NCBI GenBank assembly: GCA_946405135.1
Contig: CAMJGD010000012.1
Location: 25,323-89,322 of the forward strand
Direction of reading: 5' to 3'
Length of the DNA: 64,000 bases
DNA from: an uncultured Clostridiaceae bacterium
GTDB taxonomy: Bacteria > Bacillota > Clostridia > Clostridiales > Clostridiaceae
Numbering within the stretch: the stretch's first letter is position 1; each line of letters begins with the position of its first letter. The notes under the pieces are model-generated. The model saw only the letters and a list, made by a program, of their open reading frames with translations. It made no database searches and was not told the DNA's origin. Of this stretch, positions 45,564 to 56,239 are shown piece by piece. The position numbers and the translations under genes are program-made.

Positions 45564-46331
45564 TCACTTCCTTTGCCTTGATAAAAATTCTTTAGTTAAA
45601 TTTTCGTATGCTTCGGCACCCTTGCACTTATCATCATAAAGTGCTATAGGGAGGCCAAAACTAGGGGCTTCTGCTAATCTGATATTTCTAGGAATAGTTG
45701 TAGCATACACCTTATCTTTAAAATATTTTTTTACTTCTTCTACAACTTCATTAGATAGATTTGTTCTACCGTCATACATGCTCATTAATACTCCTTCAAC
45801 TTCTAAATCTTTATTTAAAGATTTTTTTACTAATTGAATTGTATTGACAAGCTGTCCTAATCCTTCTAATGCATAGAATTCGCATTGTATTGGAATAAAT
45901 ACTGAATCTGCAGCTACTAATGCATTTATAGTTAAAAATCCCAAGGATGGAGGACAATCAATAAAGATATAATCAAATTCATCTTCAACCTTCTTTAATT
46001 TATCATTTAATATTGTTTCTCTATTTCCTTTTTGAATTAATTCTACTTCTGCTCCAGCTAGTTCCATAGTAGAAGGTGCTATGTATAAATTTTTAACTAT
46101 TTCGCTTTCTTTTATAACTTCCTTAATATCTATTTCTTCTGTTATAACCTGATATATAGACTTCTCTAAGGATCTTTTGTCAATTCCTAATCCACTAGTT
46201 GTATTCCCTTGAGGATCGATATCTACTGTTAATATTTTATAACCATTTAACGCTAAATATGAGCATAAATTAATATTAGTTGTTGTTTTTCCAACTCCAC
46301 CTTTTTGGTTAAATATGCATATAGTCTTCAT
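45564..46331 (-). CDS. parA: Chromosome partitioning ATPase ParA (Soj)
   Basis: 255 residues. Deviant Walker A QKGGVGKTTTN at the N-terminus, DIDPQGNTTSGLG and DYIFIDCPPSLGFLT. It binds DNA non-specifically with ATP, is stimulated by ParB and in Bacillus also regulates DnaA. First gene of parAB. Its leader has an orphan strong ribosome site (46389-46396). Confidence 0.96.
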   Translation of the reverse strand: MKTICIFNQKGGVGKTTTNINLCSYLALNGYKILTVDIDPQGNTTSGLGIDKRSLEKSIYQVITEEIDIKEVIKESEIVKNLYIAPSTMELAGAEVELIQKGNRETILNDKLKKVEDEFDYIFIDCPPSLGFLTINALVAADSVFIPIQCEFYALEGLGQLVNTIQLVKKSLNKDLEVEGVLMSMYDGRTNLSNEVVEEVKKYFKDKVYATTIPRNIRLAEAPSFGLPIALYDDKCKGAEAYENLTKEFLSRQRK

Positions 46332-46466
46332 AATTAAGGCTCTGAAATTTTAACAAGCAATATTTGCTGTATAAAATAAGAGCACACACCTCCTTTCATA
46401 TAATTATTATATAGTCTATTATCCAATAATTAAAGTAAAATAATTTTTTATAGTCTATATTTAATG

Positions 46467-46503
46467 TAAAATTAGAGGATGATTAACTCATCCTCTAATT
46501 TTA
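46467..46503. terminator. Perfect 16-bp hairpin between noc and parA
   Basis: TAAAATTAGAGGATGA (46467-46482) with its complement (46488-46503) around TTAAC. The gap 46332-46878 (547 bases) otherwise holds the parA leader, a CTGTTGCA hairpin and parS site 2; no credible gene is seen. Confidence 0.6.
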
Positions 46504-46786
46504 CACTAATATTTTATAATTATTCTAAATTTTAATTACTATTTAAATCTATTTTTTAAGGAAATTTCAATCCTTTGTTTTAGAGGATGCTTTTTGCAAA
46601 TTAACTCAATAACTATCATAATAACAGTAATAATTAAGTCAACACCCCAAAAAAATATTATCATATCATTTTCTCCCAAATATAACTATAATCCATATAT
46701 AGATTATATAATAAAAAAACAAAAATATGAAGTAACTCCACCATTAAAACCAGTTATTTATATATGCTATTATATTGATATAAAAA

Positions 46787-46852
46787 GAGACTGTCGCACT
46801 AAGGAATTTACATACAATATATTGTAGTATTTATTCTTAATGCAACAGCCCC
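46787..46852 (-). terminator. Long CTGTTGCA hairpin, probable noc terminator
   Basis: On the - strand GGGGCTGTTGCATTAAG (from 46852) pairs, with several G-U wobbles, with CTTAGTGCGACAGTCTC ending at 46787, followed by TTTTTAT. The middle contains the palindrome TACAATATATTGTA (46813-46826). The wobbles indicate selection as RNA on the - strand. It starts 3 bases from parS site 2. Confidence 0.65.
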
Positions 46853-46854
46853 TT

Positions 46855-46870
46855 TGTTTCACGTGAAACA
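46855..46870. other. parS: parS centromere site 2
   Basis: Second perfect TGTTTCACGTGAAACA, 8 bases beyond the noc stop and 2.2 kb from site 1. Confidence 0.97.
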
Positions 46871-46878
46871 TATATGCT

Positions 46879-47658
46879 TTATTTATCTTTAGGTATTCTT
46901 ATAGTTACTTCTATGTGATCATCTAAATCCTTAGAATTATATTGAGCTGCAATTCCATACTTATCAAAAACTTCTTTAATAGTATTTATGTATACCTTTG
47001 GAGAAAAAATTCCTTTTATTCTTTTTTTAGCATTCTTAGAATTACCTTTAGATAACTTTAATAATTCCTTTTCAATTAATTCTTCAGTTTTTTTAACATT
47101 CAATGATTTTTTTATAACTGTATCTAAAATTTGTGTCTGCATATATTCATCTGACACCTTTAATAAGGCTCTAGCATGTCTTTCAGTAAGATTATTGTCT
47201 AATACTTTATTTCTTATAGAGTAAGGTAACTTTAATAATCTCAATTTGTTAGCTATAGTTGACTGCTTCTTGCCTATAGTCTCCGCTAACTGTTCTTGAG
47301 TATATCCATGATCTTTGATTAGATTATAATAAGCTTCAGCCTCTTCCATGAAATTAAGATCTTCTCTTTGAAGATTTTCTAATAATGCAATAGCTGCAGA
47401 ATCTCTATCTGTAATATCTATAATTATAGCTGGTACCTGTAACAAACCTAATTTTTTTGCAGCTCTTAACCTTCTTTCACCTGCTACTAATTCATATCTG
47501 TTTTCTCCCATTTTTCTTACAGATAAAGGCTGAATTATCCCATAAACCTTTATGGATTGAGCTAATTCTTCAATAGATTCTTCATCAAATTTCTTTCTAG
47601 GCTGGTACAAATTAGGTAGAATCAAATCTGGAGCTATGTAAGTTATATCACTTTGCAT
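46879..47658 (-). CDS. noc: Nucleoid occlusion protein Noc (ParB paralogue)
   Basis: 259 residues. Same domain plan as ParB (LYQPRKKFDEESIEELAQSI, GERRLRAAKKLG, ENLQREDLNFMEEAEAYY, helix-turn-helix YTQEQLAETIGKKQSTIANKL), but with a distinct C-terminal part. Position between rsmG and parA is where noc lies in Bacillus and clostridia. Noc binds its own sites (NBS) and blocks Z-ring assembly over the nucleoid. It cannot be excluded that it is a second ParB. Confidence 0.85.
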   Translation of the reverse strand: MQSDITYIAPDLILPNLYQPRKKFDEESIEELAQSIKVYGIIQPLSVRKMGENRYELVAGERRLRAAKKLGLLQVPAIIIDITDRDSAAIALLENLQREDLNFMEEAEAYYNLIKDHGYTQEQLAETIGKKQSTIANKLRLLKLPYSIRNKVLDNNLTERHARALLKVSDEYMQTQILDTVIKKSLNVKKTEELIEKELLKLSKGNSKNAKKRIKGIFSPKVYINTIKEVFDKYGIAAQYNSKDLDDHIEVTIRIPKDK

Positions 47659-47780
47659 ATAAAACCATCCCTTACTTATTTCCTTTTATTAACATTTCGC
47701 TAATAAACAAAAAAATCCTCTTTTTTTATAGAAAAATTCATAATACAAATTATATCATATTTTTACAGAATTCTAAAATA

Positions 47781-48500
47781 TCATTTTAACGGCTTTTTTG
47801 ATATACTGCCATATTTTCTTGGAAATGTATTAGGAGTACTTTTTACTTTTTGAACCACTACCAAATTATGATTTAAATCGCTATCCTCTATTTCTACTTT
47901 AATTACATCTATAAGCTTTCCTCCTAATGTAGAAATGGCATTTTTTGACTCTTTCAACTCTTCTTCTATATTTGGACCCTTCATAGCAACAAAATATCCC
48001 CCAACTTTCACATAAGGTATGCATATTTCCGATAATACACACATATTTGCTACCGCCCTAGAAGTTGCTATATCATACTTTTCCCTATATTTACCTGTCC
48101 TAGACATTTCTTCTGCTCTGCCATGAACAGCCTGAACCTTTTGTAAATCTAATTTACTAATTACTTCATTTAAAAAGTTAACTCTTTTATTTAAAGAATC
48201 CATAAGTAAAACATTACAATCCTCTTTCATTATGCTTATAGGAACCCCGGGAAATCCGGCCCCTGTTCCTACATCTATTATTGAATCAGCCGTATTAAAG
48301 CCTTCAAATTTGAAGGCTTTAATACAATCTATAAAATGTTTTTTTACAATATCCTCATCTTCGGTTATAGCTGTTAAATTAATCTTTTCATTCCATTCTT
48401 TTAATAAATCTTTATATAACATAAATTTATTGTATTTTATTTCATTTAGCTCTAATCCTACATTTGAGGCAGCTCTTTCCATTATATCATAAAATTCCAT
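47781..48500 (-). CDS. rsmG: 16S rRNA (guanine-527-N7) methyltransferase
   Basis: 239 residues. SAM-binding motif [25 protein letters not shown] near the N-terminus and GRAEEM and ATSRAVANM are diagnostic of RsmG (GidB). AAGGAGAG precedes the ATG. Cotranscribed with mnmG (17-base gap). Confidence 0.96.
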   Translation of the reverse strand: MEFYDIMERAASNVGLELNEIKYNKFMLYKDLLKEWNEKINLTAITEDEDIVKKHFIDCIKAFKFEGFNTADSIIDVGTGAGFPGVPISIMKEDCNVLLMDSLNKRVNFLNEVISKLDLQKVQAVHGRAEEMSRTGKYREKYDIATSRAVANMCVLSEICIPYVKVGGYFVAMKGPNIEEELKESKNAISTLGGKLIDVIKVEIEDSDLNHNLVVVQKVKSTPNTFPRKYGSISKKPLK

Positions 48501-48517
48501 AAAAACTCTCCTTCAGA

Positions 48518-50398
48518 TCAATCTTTTCTATTGAATTTATGCTCTAAATATATTAAAAGTACAGAAATATCCGCTGGTGAAACACCAGAAATCCTTGAAG
48601 CCTGACCTACACTTAAAGGTCTTACATTATTTAATTTTTGAATAGCTTCAATTCTTAATCCTTTTACATCATTATAGTCAATATTCTCTGGTATTAATTT
48701 ATTTTCAAATTTTTTAAACTGTCTAACCTGTTCTAATTGTTTCTCTATATATCCCTCATATTTAGCTATTATATTAACTTCTTCCTGAACATCCAAAGGT
48801 AATTCTGGTCTATGCTCATCTAAAGGTGCTACTATAAAATAATCCAATTCTGGACGCTTTATAAGCTCATATATAGTTATAGGTTTTCTAAGCTCCACGG
48901 AATCTAAAGTTATCAAAAATTCATTAATCTCTCTTTTATTAGTTATTTGCACATTTTTTATTCTTTCTATTTCTTTTTCTATAAGTTCTTTCCTTGTTTT
49001 GTATCTTGCATATCTTTCTTCTGTAACTAATCCTACTTTATAACCTAATTCAGTTAATCTTAAATCCGCATTATCCTGCCTTAAAAGCAATCTATATTCT
49101 GATCTTGAAGTCATCATCCTATAGGGCTCATTAGTACCTTTTGTGACAAGATCATCTATTAAAACACCTATGTATCCATCAGATCTTGTCAAAATTAAAG
49201 GATCCTTCCCTTTAATCTTTAAAGCAGCATTTATTCCCGATAAAATTCCTTGTGCTGCTGCTTCTTCATAACCGGAGGTACCATTTATCTGTCCTGCCCC
49301 AAATAGTCCATTTACCTTTTTATACTCTAAGGAAGGCTTTAATTCTAGAGGATCTACACAATCATATTCTATAGCATATGCAGTTCTCATCATTTCCACA
49401 TTTTCAAGACCATCTATAGTTTTAAGCATTTTTATCTGAATTTCTTCAGGAAGTGAACTAGACATACCTTGAACGTACATTTCCTCTGTGTTTTCACCTT
49501 CTGGTTCAACAAATATCTGATGTTTATTTTTATCAGGAAATCTCATAACTTTATCTTCAATAGATGGACAATACCTTGGACCTACACCTTCTATAGAACC
49601 ATTATACATTGGAGATCTATCTATGTTGTCTCTTATTACATTATGAGTATTCTCGTTAGTATAAGTTAAATAGCAAGATAACTGCTCTCTATGTATATCC
49701 CCACTCATAAATGAAAAAGGAACTATTTTTTCGTCACCTTTTTGTTCTGTCATTTTAGATACATCTACTGAATGCCTATTAACTCTAGCAGGTGTACCTG
49801 TTTTAAATCTTTTAAGTTTAAAGCCCATTTTTATTAAGGAATCAGATAATTCCATGGAAGGAGCTAATCCATTAGGACCACTAAAATAGCTAACTTCTCC
49901 TATTATTACCCTGCCTTTTAAATAGACTCCTGTAGCTAAAATAACTACATTGGATTTAAAATATGCACCAGTTTTTGTTAAAACTCCTTTAACATTTCCA
50001 TCTTCTACATCTATATCAATTACTTCTAATTGCTTAACATCTAAATTTTTTTGATTTTCAAGCACATACTTCATTCTCTCTTGATATCTTTTTTTATCTG
50101 CCTGTGCTCTTAAGGAGTGTACTGCTGGTCCTTTCGAGGTATTTAACATTCTAGATTGAATAAAAGTATGGTCTATATTTATTCCTATTTCGCCGCCTAA
50201 TGCATCTATTTCTCTTACTAAGTGACCTTTAGCGGTTCCTCCTATATTGGGATTACAAGGCATAAGAGCAATGCTATCTAGATTCATAGTAGCCATTAGT
50301 GTTTTGCATCCCATTCTTGCAGAGGCTAGGGCAGCTTCACAACCTGCATGGCCACCTCCTATAACTATAACATCATATTCTCCTCTTAAATATTTCAT
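48518..50398 (-). CDS. mnmG: tRNA uridine-34 carboxymethylaminomethyl synthesis enzyme MnmG
   Basis: 626 residues. N-terminal FAD-binding [22 protein letters not shown], the [21 protein letters not shown] and [13 protein letters not shown] motifs, and the C-terminal helical tRNA-binding domain. With MnmE it installs the cmnm5 group on wobble uridine. Nine bases separate it from mnmE. Length is standard. Confidence 0.97.
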   Translation of the reverse strand: MKYLRGEYDVIVIGGGHAGCEAALASARMGCKTLMATMNLDSIALMPCNPNIGGTAKGHLVREIDALGGEIGINIDHTFIQSRMLNTSKGPAVHSLRAQADKKRYQERMKYVLENQKNLDVKQLEVIDIDVEDGNVKGVLTKTGAYFKSNVVILATGVYLKGRVIIGEVSYFSGPNGLAPSMELSDSLIKMGFKLKRFKTGTPARVNRHSVDVSKMTEQKGDEKIVPFSFMSGDIHREQLSCYLTYTNENTHNVIRDNIDRSPMYNGSIEGVGPRYCPSIEDKVMRFPDKNKHQIFVEPEGENTEEMYVQGMSSSLPEEIQIKMLKTIDGLENVEMMRTAYAIEYDCVDPLELKPSLEYKKVNGLFGAGQINGTSGYEEAAAQGILSGINAALKIKGKDPLILTRSDGYIGVLIDDLVTKGTNEPYRMMTSRSEYRLLLRQDNADLRLTELGYKVGLVTEERYARYKTRKELIEKEIERIKNVQITNKREINEFLITLDSVELRKPITIYELIKRPELDYFIVAPLDEHRPELPLDVQEEVNIIAKYEGYIEKQLEQVRQFKKFENKLIPENIDYNDVKGLRIEAIQKLNNVRPLSVGQASRISGVSPADISVLLIYLEHKFNRKD

Positions 50399-50407
50399 GG
50401 TACACCT

Positions 50408-51781
50408 CTACTTTCCTATACAGAATTCTGAAAATATCTTATCTATTATGTCTTCTTCTAAAGTTTCTCCAGTTATTTCTCCTAAGTGCATCCATGCACT
50501 TCTAACATCTATAGAGGCTAAATCTATAGATATTCCGCTTTCTAAGGTATAAAGTGCAGCTTCACACTTTTCCTTGGCCCTGTATAAAGCTTCTTTATGC
50601 CTTGAATTTGTTATTACTATTTCTGTGGGTTTTATTTCACCTTTAAAAAATAATTCTTTTACTTTATTTTTTAATTTATCTAGTCCTTCTCCAGTTTTAG
50701 CTGACACTTCTATCAAATTATTAATATTTTCTAAGGTATCAATTTCTAACTTTCTATTTAAGTCTAATTTATTTAAAATCACTACATACTTTTTATCTTT
50801 TATATAATCTAATATTTCTCTGTCCTCATCATCCAATTCTCTGCTTAAATCTAACATAAATATGATTAAATCTGCTTCATTTATCTTTTCTTTAGATCTT
50901 TCTACACCAATTTTTTCAACTAGATCTTCAGTTTCTCTTATACCAGCAGTATCAACTATTTTGATAGGTATACCATCTAAATTTATAAATTCTTCTATTA
51001 CGTCTCTTGTAGTACCTGGTACTTCTGTCACTATAGCTCTTTGCTCCATCAAAAGAGCATTTAATAAAGAAGATTTGCCCACATTTGGTTTTCCTATTAT
51101 TACCACATTGAGGCCATCTCTAAGTATTCGTCCTTCATTAGCTGTATCCAAAAGCTCCTCAATATTTTTTGTAATACCCTTTAAGTCTTTTGTAACTTGA
51201 CTAGCTGTTATCTCTTCTAAATCTTCTTCTGGAAAATCTACTGTAGCTTCTATATGGGCTATAATTCCCAAAAGTTTGCCTCTAATTTGATTTATTTCCC
51301 TGGAAATTCTTCCTTCGCTCTGCATTAAAGCAGATTTCATAGATAAGTCTGTTTTTGCTCTTATGAGATCTATAACAGCTTCAGCTTGACTTAAATCAAT
51401 TCTTCCATTTAAAAATGCTCTTTTAGTAAATTCACCTGGTTCCGCTATTCTAGCTCCAGCTTTTATTACTTCTTCTAATACCTTATTTGTAGTTATAATG
51501 CCTCCATGACAATTTATTTCAACGCAGTCTTCTGCAGTAAAACTTCTAGGTCCCTTCATATAGCTTACAAGAACTTCATCAATTATATCGCCAGTTTTTT
51601 TATCTATAATATGACCATATCTCATAGTATAAGGTTTTATATCATATAACTTTCTCCCATTTTTACCTTTAAATATTGAAGAAACTATATTTAGCGAATC
51701 ATTTCCTGAAACTCTTAGGATGGAGATTCCACTTTCACCTACAGCTGTAGCTATAGCCGCTATGGTATCAAAATCTTTCAT
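50408..51781 (-). CDS. mnmE: tRNA modification GTPase MnmE
   Basis: 457 residues. N-terminal folate-binding domain, central helical domain, inserted G domain (G1 [12 protein letters not shown]2 loop with TTRDVIEE, G3 DTAGIRET, G4 NKLD) and the C-terminal FCIGK with the essential Cys. Partner of MnmG. AAGGAGG precedes the ATG. Confidence 0.97.
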   Translation of the reverse strand: MKDFDTIAAIATAVGESGISILRVSGNDSLNIVSSIFKGKNGRKLYDIKPYTMRYGHIIDKKTGDIIDEVLVSYMKGPRSFTAEDCVEINCHGGIITTNKVLEEVIKAGARIAEPGEFTKRAFLNGRIDLSQAEAVIDLIRAKTDLSMKSALMQSEGRISREINQIRGKLLGIIAHIEATVDFPEEDLEEITASQVTKDLKGITKNIEELLDTANEGRILRDGLNVVIIGKPNVGKSSLLNALLMEQRAIVTEVPGTTRDVIEEFINLDGIPIKIVDTAGIRETEDLVEKIGVERSKEKINEADLIIFMLDLSRELDDEDREILDYIKDKKYVVILNKLDLNRKLEIDTLENINNLIEVSAKTGEGLDKLKNKVKELFFKGEIKPTEIVITNSRHKEALYRAKEKCEAALYTLESGISIDLASIDVRSAWMHLGEITGETLEEDIIDKIFSEFCIGK

Positions 51782-51891
51782 TTTTTTCCTCCTTTTTTTG
51801 AGTTATCTATTTTAACTAATAATTATTTTCAATTTTACCTTAAGTATTTGCCTAAAACAATACCTTAATACATTACATTTAAAAAGAAAGC

Positions 51892-52524
51892 CTAACTTGA
51901 GGCTTTCTTTAAATCAACTACTACTCTTCTATAGGGCTCTTCCCCTTCGCTATAGGTATATATATAAGGATTGTTTTGAAGGGCTGAATGTATAACTCTT
52001 CTTTCATAAGGGTTCATAGGTTCTAATTTGAAACTTCTACCTGTTTTTCTAACTTTGTATGCTGTTTTATCAGCTAATCTTTTTAAGGTTTCTTCCCTTT
52101 TATATCTATAATTCTCTGTATCTAAAACTACTCTCTTATATTCAGTTTCATGCCCCTTATTTACTACTAAACTAACAAGATATTGTAAAGAATCTAAAGT
52201 CTCTCCCCTATAACCTATAACTAATCCCATATTAGATCCTACTAAAGATATACTTATAACATTATTCTCTTCTTTAATCTTTATTTCAGCCTTCATTCCC
52301 ATACAATCAAGTACTTCTCTTAAAAAGGTCTTTGCTTCATATATATAGTCCCTCTTTACGGTAACCCTTATTCTTGCAGGTTTAGCTCCTATCAATTTAA
52401 ATAAACCTTTGCTACCTTCTTCAAGTACTTCCATATCTACTTTATCTTCTGTAGTATTAAGTTCTTTTAAAGCATTTTTTAAAGCTTCTTCTACATTCCT
52501 GCCTGTCATTTCAATAGTTTTCAT
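51892..52524 (-). CDS. jag: Jag/KhpB RNA-binding protein
   Basis: 210 residues. Jag_N domain (1-50), KH-II domain with GYRGETLDSLQYLVSLVVNK (about 110-130) and R3H domain (ERRVIHSALQ, near 170-210). It binds RNA, typically with KhpA, and lies in the conserved rpmH-rnpA-yidD-yidC-jag block. AAAGGTGGG upstream is rather far from ATG. Confidence 0.95.
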   Translation of the reverse strand: MKTIEMTGRNVEEALKNALKELNTTEDKVDMEVLEEGSKGLFKLIGAKPARIRVTVKRDYIYEAKTFLREVLDCMGMKAEIKIKEENNVISISLVGSNMGLVIGYRGETLDSLQYLVSLVVNKGHETEYKRVVLDTENYRYKREETLKRLADKTAYKVRKTGRSFKLEPMNPYERRVIHSALQNNPYIYTYSEGEEPYRRVVVDLKKASS

Positions 52525-52586
52525 ACCCTAATTCACCCACCTTTTATGCTGATACCTACATTCATTATATAAATATAAAATTAAAA

Positions 52587-53324
52587 TTATTTATTTTTTT
52601 TTCTTTTTTTACCATCTACATCTGAAGTTACTTCTTTAGCTACGCTGCTTAATTCTTCATCCCCTGTTTTCTTATTTGTTCCTACCTTTTTCATAACAAA
52701 GTTTTGTGCTATTTGAATTAAATTATTTATTACCCAATATAGAACTAGAGCCGCCTTTAAGTTAATACTCATAAAACCAATAAATATGGACATAAATATA
52801 TTCATGCTTGCCATCTGTTTTGCTTGAGGATTATCCTTTTGTCCAGCACTCATCATACTAGTTGATATGTACTGAGTAATAAATGATAGTGCAGGTAGTA
52901 TGTAATACTGGTCTGGCTTACTTAAACTATTAATCCATAAAAATCCTACGCCGCTGATTCCCTTAAGATTGTTAAAAACATAATACAATGCAAAAAGTAT
53001 AGGCATCTGTATCAATAGTGGCAAACATCCGCTTAAAGGACTTACACCATTTTCTTTGTAAATTCTCATCATTTCTGATTGAGCTTTTTGAGGATCATTT
53101 TTATACTTATTCTGAAGCTTTTGAATCTCAGGCTGTATTTCCTGCATCTTTGACTGAGATCTCATCTGTTTAATATTTAAAGGTAATAATATTATTCTAA
53201 CTATTATTGTAAATAAAACTATAGCTAATCCATAAGAATAATTTGGGTTGCTAGTTATAGTAGCTTTTATTACACCATGTATAAATTCAAAAAACTGACT
53301 TAGAGCATTATTTAAATACTGCAA
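52587..53324 (-). CDS. yidC: Membrane protein insertase YidC (Firmicute short type)
   Basis: 245 residues. Five membrane helices. The first core helix carries the conserved Arg of the hydrophilic groove (TIIVRIILLPLNIKQM, about 40), the cytoplasmic hairpin (QPEIQKLQNKYKND) and the lysine-rich C-terminal tail are present. There is no lipobox. TTG 53324 is eight bases after GGGAGG. Confidence 0.95.
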   Translation of the reverse strand: MQYLNNALSQFFEFIHGVIKATITSNPNYSYGLAIVLFTIIVRIILLPLNIKQMRSQSKMQEIQPEIQKLQNKYKNDPQKAQSEMMRIYKENGVSPLSGCLPLLIQMPILFALYYVFNNLKGISGVGFLWINSLSKPDQYYILPALSFITQYISTSMMSAGQKDNPQAKQMASMNIFMSIFIGFMSINLKAALVLYWVINNLIQIAQNFVMKKVGTNKKTGDEELSSVAKEVTSDVDGKKRKKNK

Positions 53325-53345
53325 AATGCAAACCTCCCGACAATA

Positions 53346-53558
53346 TTATTTAACTGGATCATATCCACCCTCATGAAAAGGATGACATTTTAAAATTCTT
53401 TTAAATGCCATAAAACTTCCTTTGGCAGCGCCATATTTTTCTATGGCTTCTATTGCATATTGAGAACAAGTTGGATAAAATCTACAACTTGGTGGTTTCA
53501 TAGGAGATATATATTTTCTATAAAATTTAATTATATTTATCAGAACATTTTTTATCAT
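53346..53558 (-). CDS. yidD: Membrane protein insertion efficiency factor YidD
   Basis: 70 residues. [23 protein letters not shown] (with its Cys pair) and GYDPVK at the end are diagnostic. It ends 21 bases from yidC and its start overlaps the rnpA stop by one base. Confidence 0.95.
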   Translation of the reverse strand: MIKNVLINIIKFYRKYISPMKPPSCRFYPTCSQYAIEAIEKYGAAKGSFMAFKRILKCHPFHEGGYDPVK

Positions 53559-53911
53559 TAATTATATAGACCTGCCTTTTTTAATATATTTTTTATTGAC
53601 AATTCTACATCCTGATAACTTTTATCGTTTATAGCAACTCTTGCTATAAATACAAGATCATATCCTTCTTTTAAACCTTTACTATTCAATCTAAAACTTT
53701 CACTAATCAATCGCTTCACTCTGCTTCTGACAACACTTTTACCCACTTTTTTACTTACAGATATTCCTACTCTATTAATAAGATTTTTTTCTTTATCTAA
53801 ATTTTTATCATTTTTATATACATAAAGTACTAACAAATCATTAGAATAAGACTTTCCTCTTCTATATACTCTCCTGAACTCTTGATTTTTTCTTAATCTA
53901 TGAGCTTTCAT
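53558..53911 (-). CDS. rnpA: Ribonuclease P protein component
   Basis: 117 residues. N-terminal [41 protein letters not shown]. The RNR core reads RSRVKR, with Ser in place of the usual Asn. It is basic and supports RNase P RNA. Start ATG 53911 lies 12 bases after GGAG; a longer frame to 53956 runs through the terminator at 53946 and is rejected. Confidence 0.95.
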   Translation of the reverse strand: MKAHRLRKNQEFRRVYRRGKSYSNDLLVLYVYKNDKNLDKEKNLINRVGISVSKKVGKSVVRSRVKRLISESFRLNSKGLKEGYDLVFIARVAINDKSYQDVELSIKNILKKAGLYN

Positions 53912-53945
53912 TACGAAACATTTCTCCTTTTTCCTGCAATTGCAG

Positions 53946-53966
53946 AAAAAGGCCACTAAAGCGGCC
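53946..53966 (-). terminator. Short terminator-like hairpin between rpmH and rnpA
   Basis: On the - strand GGCCGC-TTTA-GTGGCC followed by TTTTT, 2 bases after the rpmH stop. It would make L34 message more abundant than rnpA. Confidence 0.75.
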
Positions 53967-53967
53967 C

Positions 53968-54102
53968 TTATGCTGTCAATCTCTTTCTTCCTTTTTGTCT
54001 TCTACTTTTAAGAACTTTTCTTCCAGATAAAGTACTCATTCTTTTTCTGAAACCATGTTCTTTTTTTCTCTGCTTTTTCTTAGGCTGATATGTCATGAAC
54101 AT
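53968..54102 (-). CDS. rpmH: 50S ribosomal protein bL34
   Basis: 44 residues: [20 protein letters not shown] and the KGRKRLTA terminus are diagnostic. ATG 54102 (MFMTYQP) is ten bases after AAGGGGGG; a second in-frame ATG at 54096 is farther away. It faces oriC on the left side. Confidence 0.97.
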   Translation of the reverse strand: MFMTYQPKKKQRKKEHGFRKRMSTLSGRKVLKSRRQKGRKRLTA

Positions 54103-54261
54103 AATCACTACACCCCCTTCAGTATTTGCTTATTATATCATAGTAATTTCTTACTATAAAAATACACATAGTTAGAGTTTTACCTTATAATTATATATTT
54201 TCAATTAATTAATGTCAAGATTCGAATAGTTGTTGATAATTTTATATATAATCTGTTTTTT

Positions 54262-54520
54262 TGTGGATAAGTTATTGAATACCTACAATTTTTTATGATA
54301 TTATAGAGTAGAATTGTGAATAAAAATTTTAAACCAACAAGTTATCCACAGTTGTGAATTGTTTTGTGTATAACTTGTTTAATTTTAAATTAATTACTGG
54401 TTTTATCTCATTTTATTTCTCTTTTTTACCCTTGTTTATTATGTTTATATAAAGTTTTCCACAATGTGAATAATTTTATTTATTCTATTTTTGATAACAT
54501 AATTATAAACATGTGTATAA
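54262..54520. other. oriC: oriC, left half: DnaA-box cluster upstream of dnaA
   Basis: DnaA boxes: TGTGGATAA 54262-54270, TGTGAATAA 54315-54323, TTATCCACA 54342-54350, TGTGTATAA 54365-54373, TTTTCCACA 54455-54463, TGTGAATAA 54465-54473, TGTGTATAA 54512-54520. The whole gene-free gap (54103-54623) is very AT-rich. This corresponds to incC of the bipartite Bacillus origin. Confidence 0.9.
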
Positions 54521-54554
54521 TTATAATAACAAATGTCAATATGATTAGATATTG

Positions 54555-54583
54555 TTGATATTTTTGTATATATACTGTTAATA
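54555..54583 (+). promoter_or_regulatory. Putative dnaA promoter
   Basis: TTGATA (54555-54560), 17-base spacer, TTAATA (54578-54583), 41 bases before the ATG. The adjacent DnaA boxes suggest autoregulation. Confidence 0.5.
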
Positions 54584-54623
54584 ACATTTTTTTATTATAT
54601 AAATTTTGACTGGAGGATAAAAA

Positions 54624-55979
54624 ATGAATGCCCAACTTAAAGAAATATGGGAGAAAACCTTAAATATTTTAAAAGGTGAACTCACAGAAGTTAGCTTTAA
54701 TACCTGGATAAAAAGTGCAGAGCCTATATCCATGACAGAAGATTCTATAAAATTTGGTGTACCAAATGATTTTACTAAAGAAATATTAGAAACAAGATAT
54801 AAAGATTTAATAATGAATGCTATAAAACTAATATCTTCAAAAAAGTACATTATAGAATTTGCTATCCTATCTGAAGAACAGGTAGAAAAAGAGATAAGAT
54901 TTAGCTCTGATAAACCAAAGACTAAAAATGCTGTTTTAGTGAATGAAGAAATGTCTGCTACATTGAATCCTAAGTATACCTTTGATTCTTTTGTAATTGG
55001 TAACAGCAACAGGTTTGCCCATGCTGCTTCTTTAGCAGTAGCAGAATCTCCAGCAAAAGCGTATAATCCTCTATTCATATATGGTGGAGTTGGATTAGGA
55101 AAAACTCACTTAATGCATGCTATAGGACATTACATATTACAAAACAACCCAAGTGCAAAAGTTGTTTATGTATCTTCTGAAAAATTTACTAATGAACTAA
55201 TAAACTCTATAAAAGATGATAAAAATGTGGAATTTAGAAATAAATACAGAAATGTAGATGTATTACTTATAGACGACATACAATTTATTGCAGGAAAAGA
55301 ACGAACTCAAGAAGAGTTTTTCCATACCTTTAATGCGTTGCACGAAGCTAATAAACAGATAATTTTATCTAGTGATAGACCGCCAAAGGAAATTCCAACT
55401 TTAGAGGATAGATTGCGTTCAAGATTTGAATGGGGACTTATTGCTGATATTCAAGCGCCAGATTTTGAAACAAGAATTGCTATATTAAAGAAAAAAGCAG
55501 ATGTAGAGAATTTAAATATTCCAAATGAAGTCATGGTATACATAGCAACAAAAATTAAATCAAATATAAGGGAGCTGGAAGGTGCACTTATAAGAATAGT
55601 AGCTTATTCTTCTCTTACAAATCGTGAAATAACAGTGGATCTTGCTTCTGAAGCTCTAAAAGACATAATATCAAATAAACAAACTAAAAATATAACTATA
55701 GAACTTATTCAAGAAACAGTTTCTGAATACTATAATCTTAAAGTTGAAGATTTTAAATCCCAAAGAAGAACAAGAAATGTAGCTTATCCTAGGCAAATAG
55801 CTATGTATTTAAGTAGAAAACTAACAGATATGTCTCTGCCTAAAATAGGAGAAGAATTTGGAGGAAGAGATCATACTACAGTAATTCATGCCTATGAAAA
55901 AATTTCAGAAAGTTTAAAATCAGATGAATCTCTTCAACACACCGTAAATGATATAACTAAAAAATTAACTCAAAAATAA
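54624..55979 (+). CDS. dnaA: Chromosomal replication initiator DnaA
   Basis: 451 residues. Domain I (1-85), short linker, AAA+ domain III with Walker [16 protein letters not shown] and Walker [11 protein letters not shown], and domain IV with the DnaA signature [19 protein letters not shown] (about 415). GGAGG precedes the ATG. DnaA boxes on both sides define oriC. Confidence 0.98.
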   Translation: MNAQLKEIWEKTLNILKGELTEVSFNTWIKSAEPISMTEDSIKFGVPNDFTKEILETRYKDLIMNAIKLISSKKYIIEFAILSEEQVEKEIRFSSDKPKTKNAVLVNEEMSATLNPKYTFDSFVIGNSNRFAHAASLAVAESPAKAYNPLFIYGGVGLGKTHLMHAIGHYILQNNPSAKVVYVSSEKFTNELINSIKDDKNVEFRNKYRNVDVLLIDDIQFIAGKERTQEEFFHTFNALHEANKQIILSSDRPPKEIPTLEDRLRSRFEWGLIADIQAPDFETRIAILKKKADVENLNIPNEVMVYIATKIKSNIRELEGALIRIVAYSSLTNREITVDLASEALKDIISNKQTKNITIELIQETVSEYYNLKVEDFKSQRRTRNVAYPRQIAMYLSRKLTDMSLPKIGEEFGGRDHTTVIHAYEKISESLKSDESLQHTVNDITKKLTQK

Positions 55980-56012
55980 TACACATGTGTATATAACTAT
56001 AACTTAATAACT

Positions 56013-56172
56013 TGTGGATAAAATTAAAAAAATATTTTACGTCTAACAATGTGGATAAGATGATATAAGAGTTACTGACTTATCCACACTTATTTTTTTA
56101 AAAATTTCATTGATTTTTAAGGCTTAGAACCACTTATCCACAAATCAACAGCCCCTATTACTACTATTACTA
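56013..56172. other. oriC: oriC, right half: DnaA boxes, GC-rich stretch and DnaA-trios
   Basis: DnaA boxes TGTGGATAA 56013-56021 and 56050-56058, TTATCCACA 56080-56088 and 56134-56142. After the last box comes CAGCCCC (56149-56155), then CTATTACTACTATTACTA (56155-56172), six YTA triplets that read as DnaA-trios on the other strand, then an AT-rich run. This order is that of the Bacillus basal unwinding system. Confidence 0.88.
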
Positions 56173-56239
56173 AAAACTAATATATATCTATATCCTATCT
56201 ATAAAAAAAAACATGTTAATAACTAAGGAGGTTTTTACA

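Noticed and set aside
46594..46827. 77-residue ORF on + between parA and noc
   Set aside because: Low-complexity Ile/Tyr/Lys translation of AT-rich DNA, no ribosome site, and its end overlaps the hairpin at 46787.
48240..48256. Noc-box-like CCCGGGAAAT inside rsmG
   Set aside because: Only a partial match to the 14-base Noc site and explained by the conserved GFPGVP coding sequence.
54578..55078. 166-residue ORF opposite dnaA
   Set aside because: Entirely antisense to the start of dnaA, with no ribosome site or recognisable domain.
56213..56239. ATG 56213 as dnaN start
   Set aside because: It precedes the AAGGAGG that serves TTG 56240, and the TTG start gives the standard 366-residue clamp.
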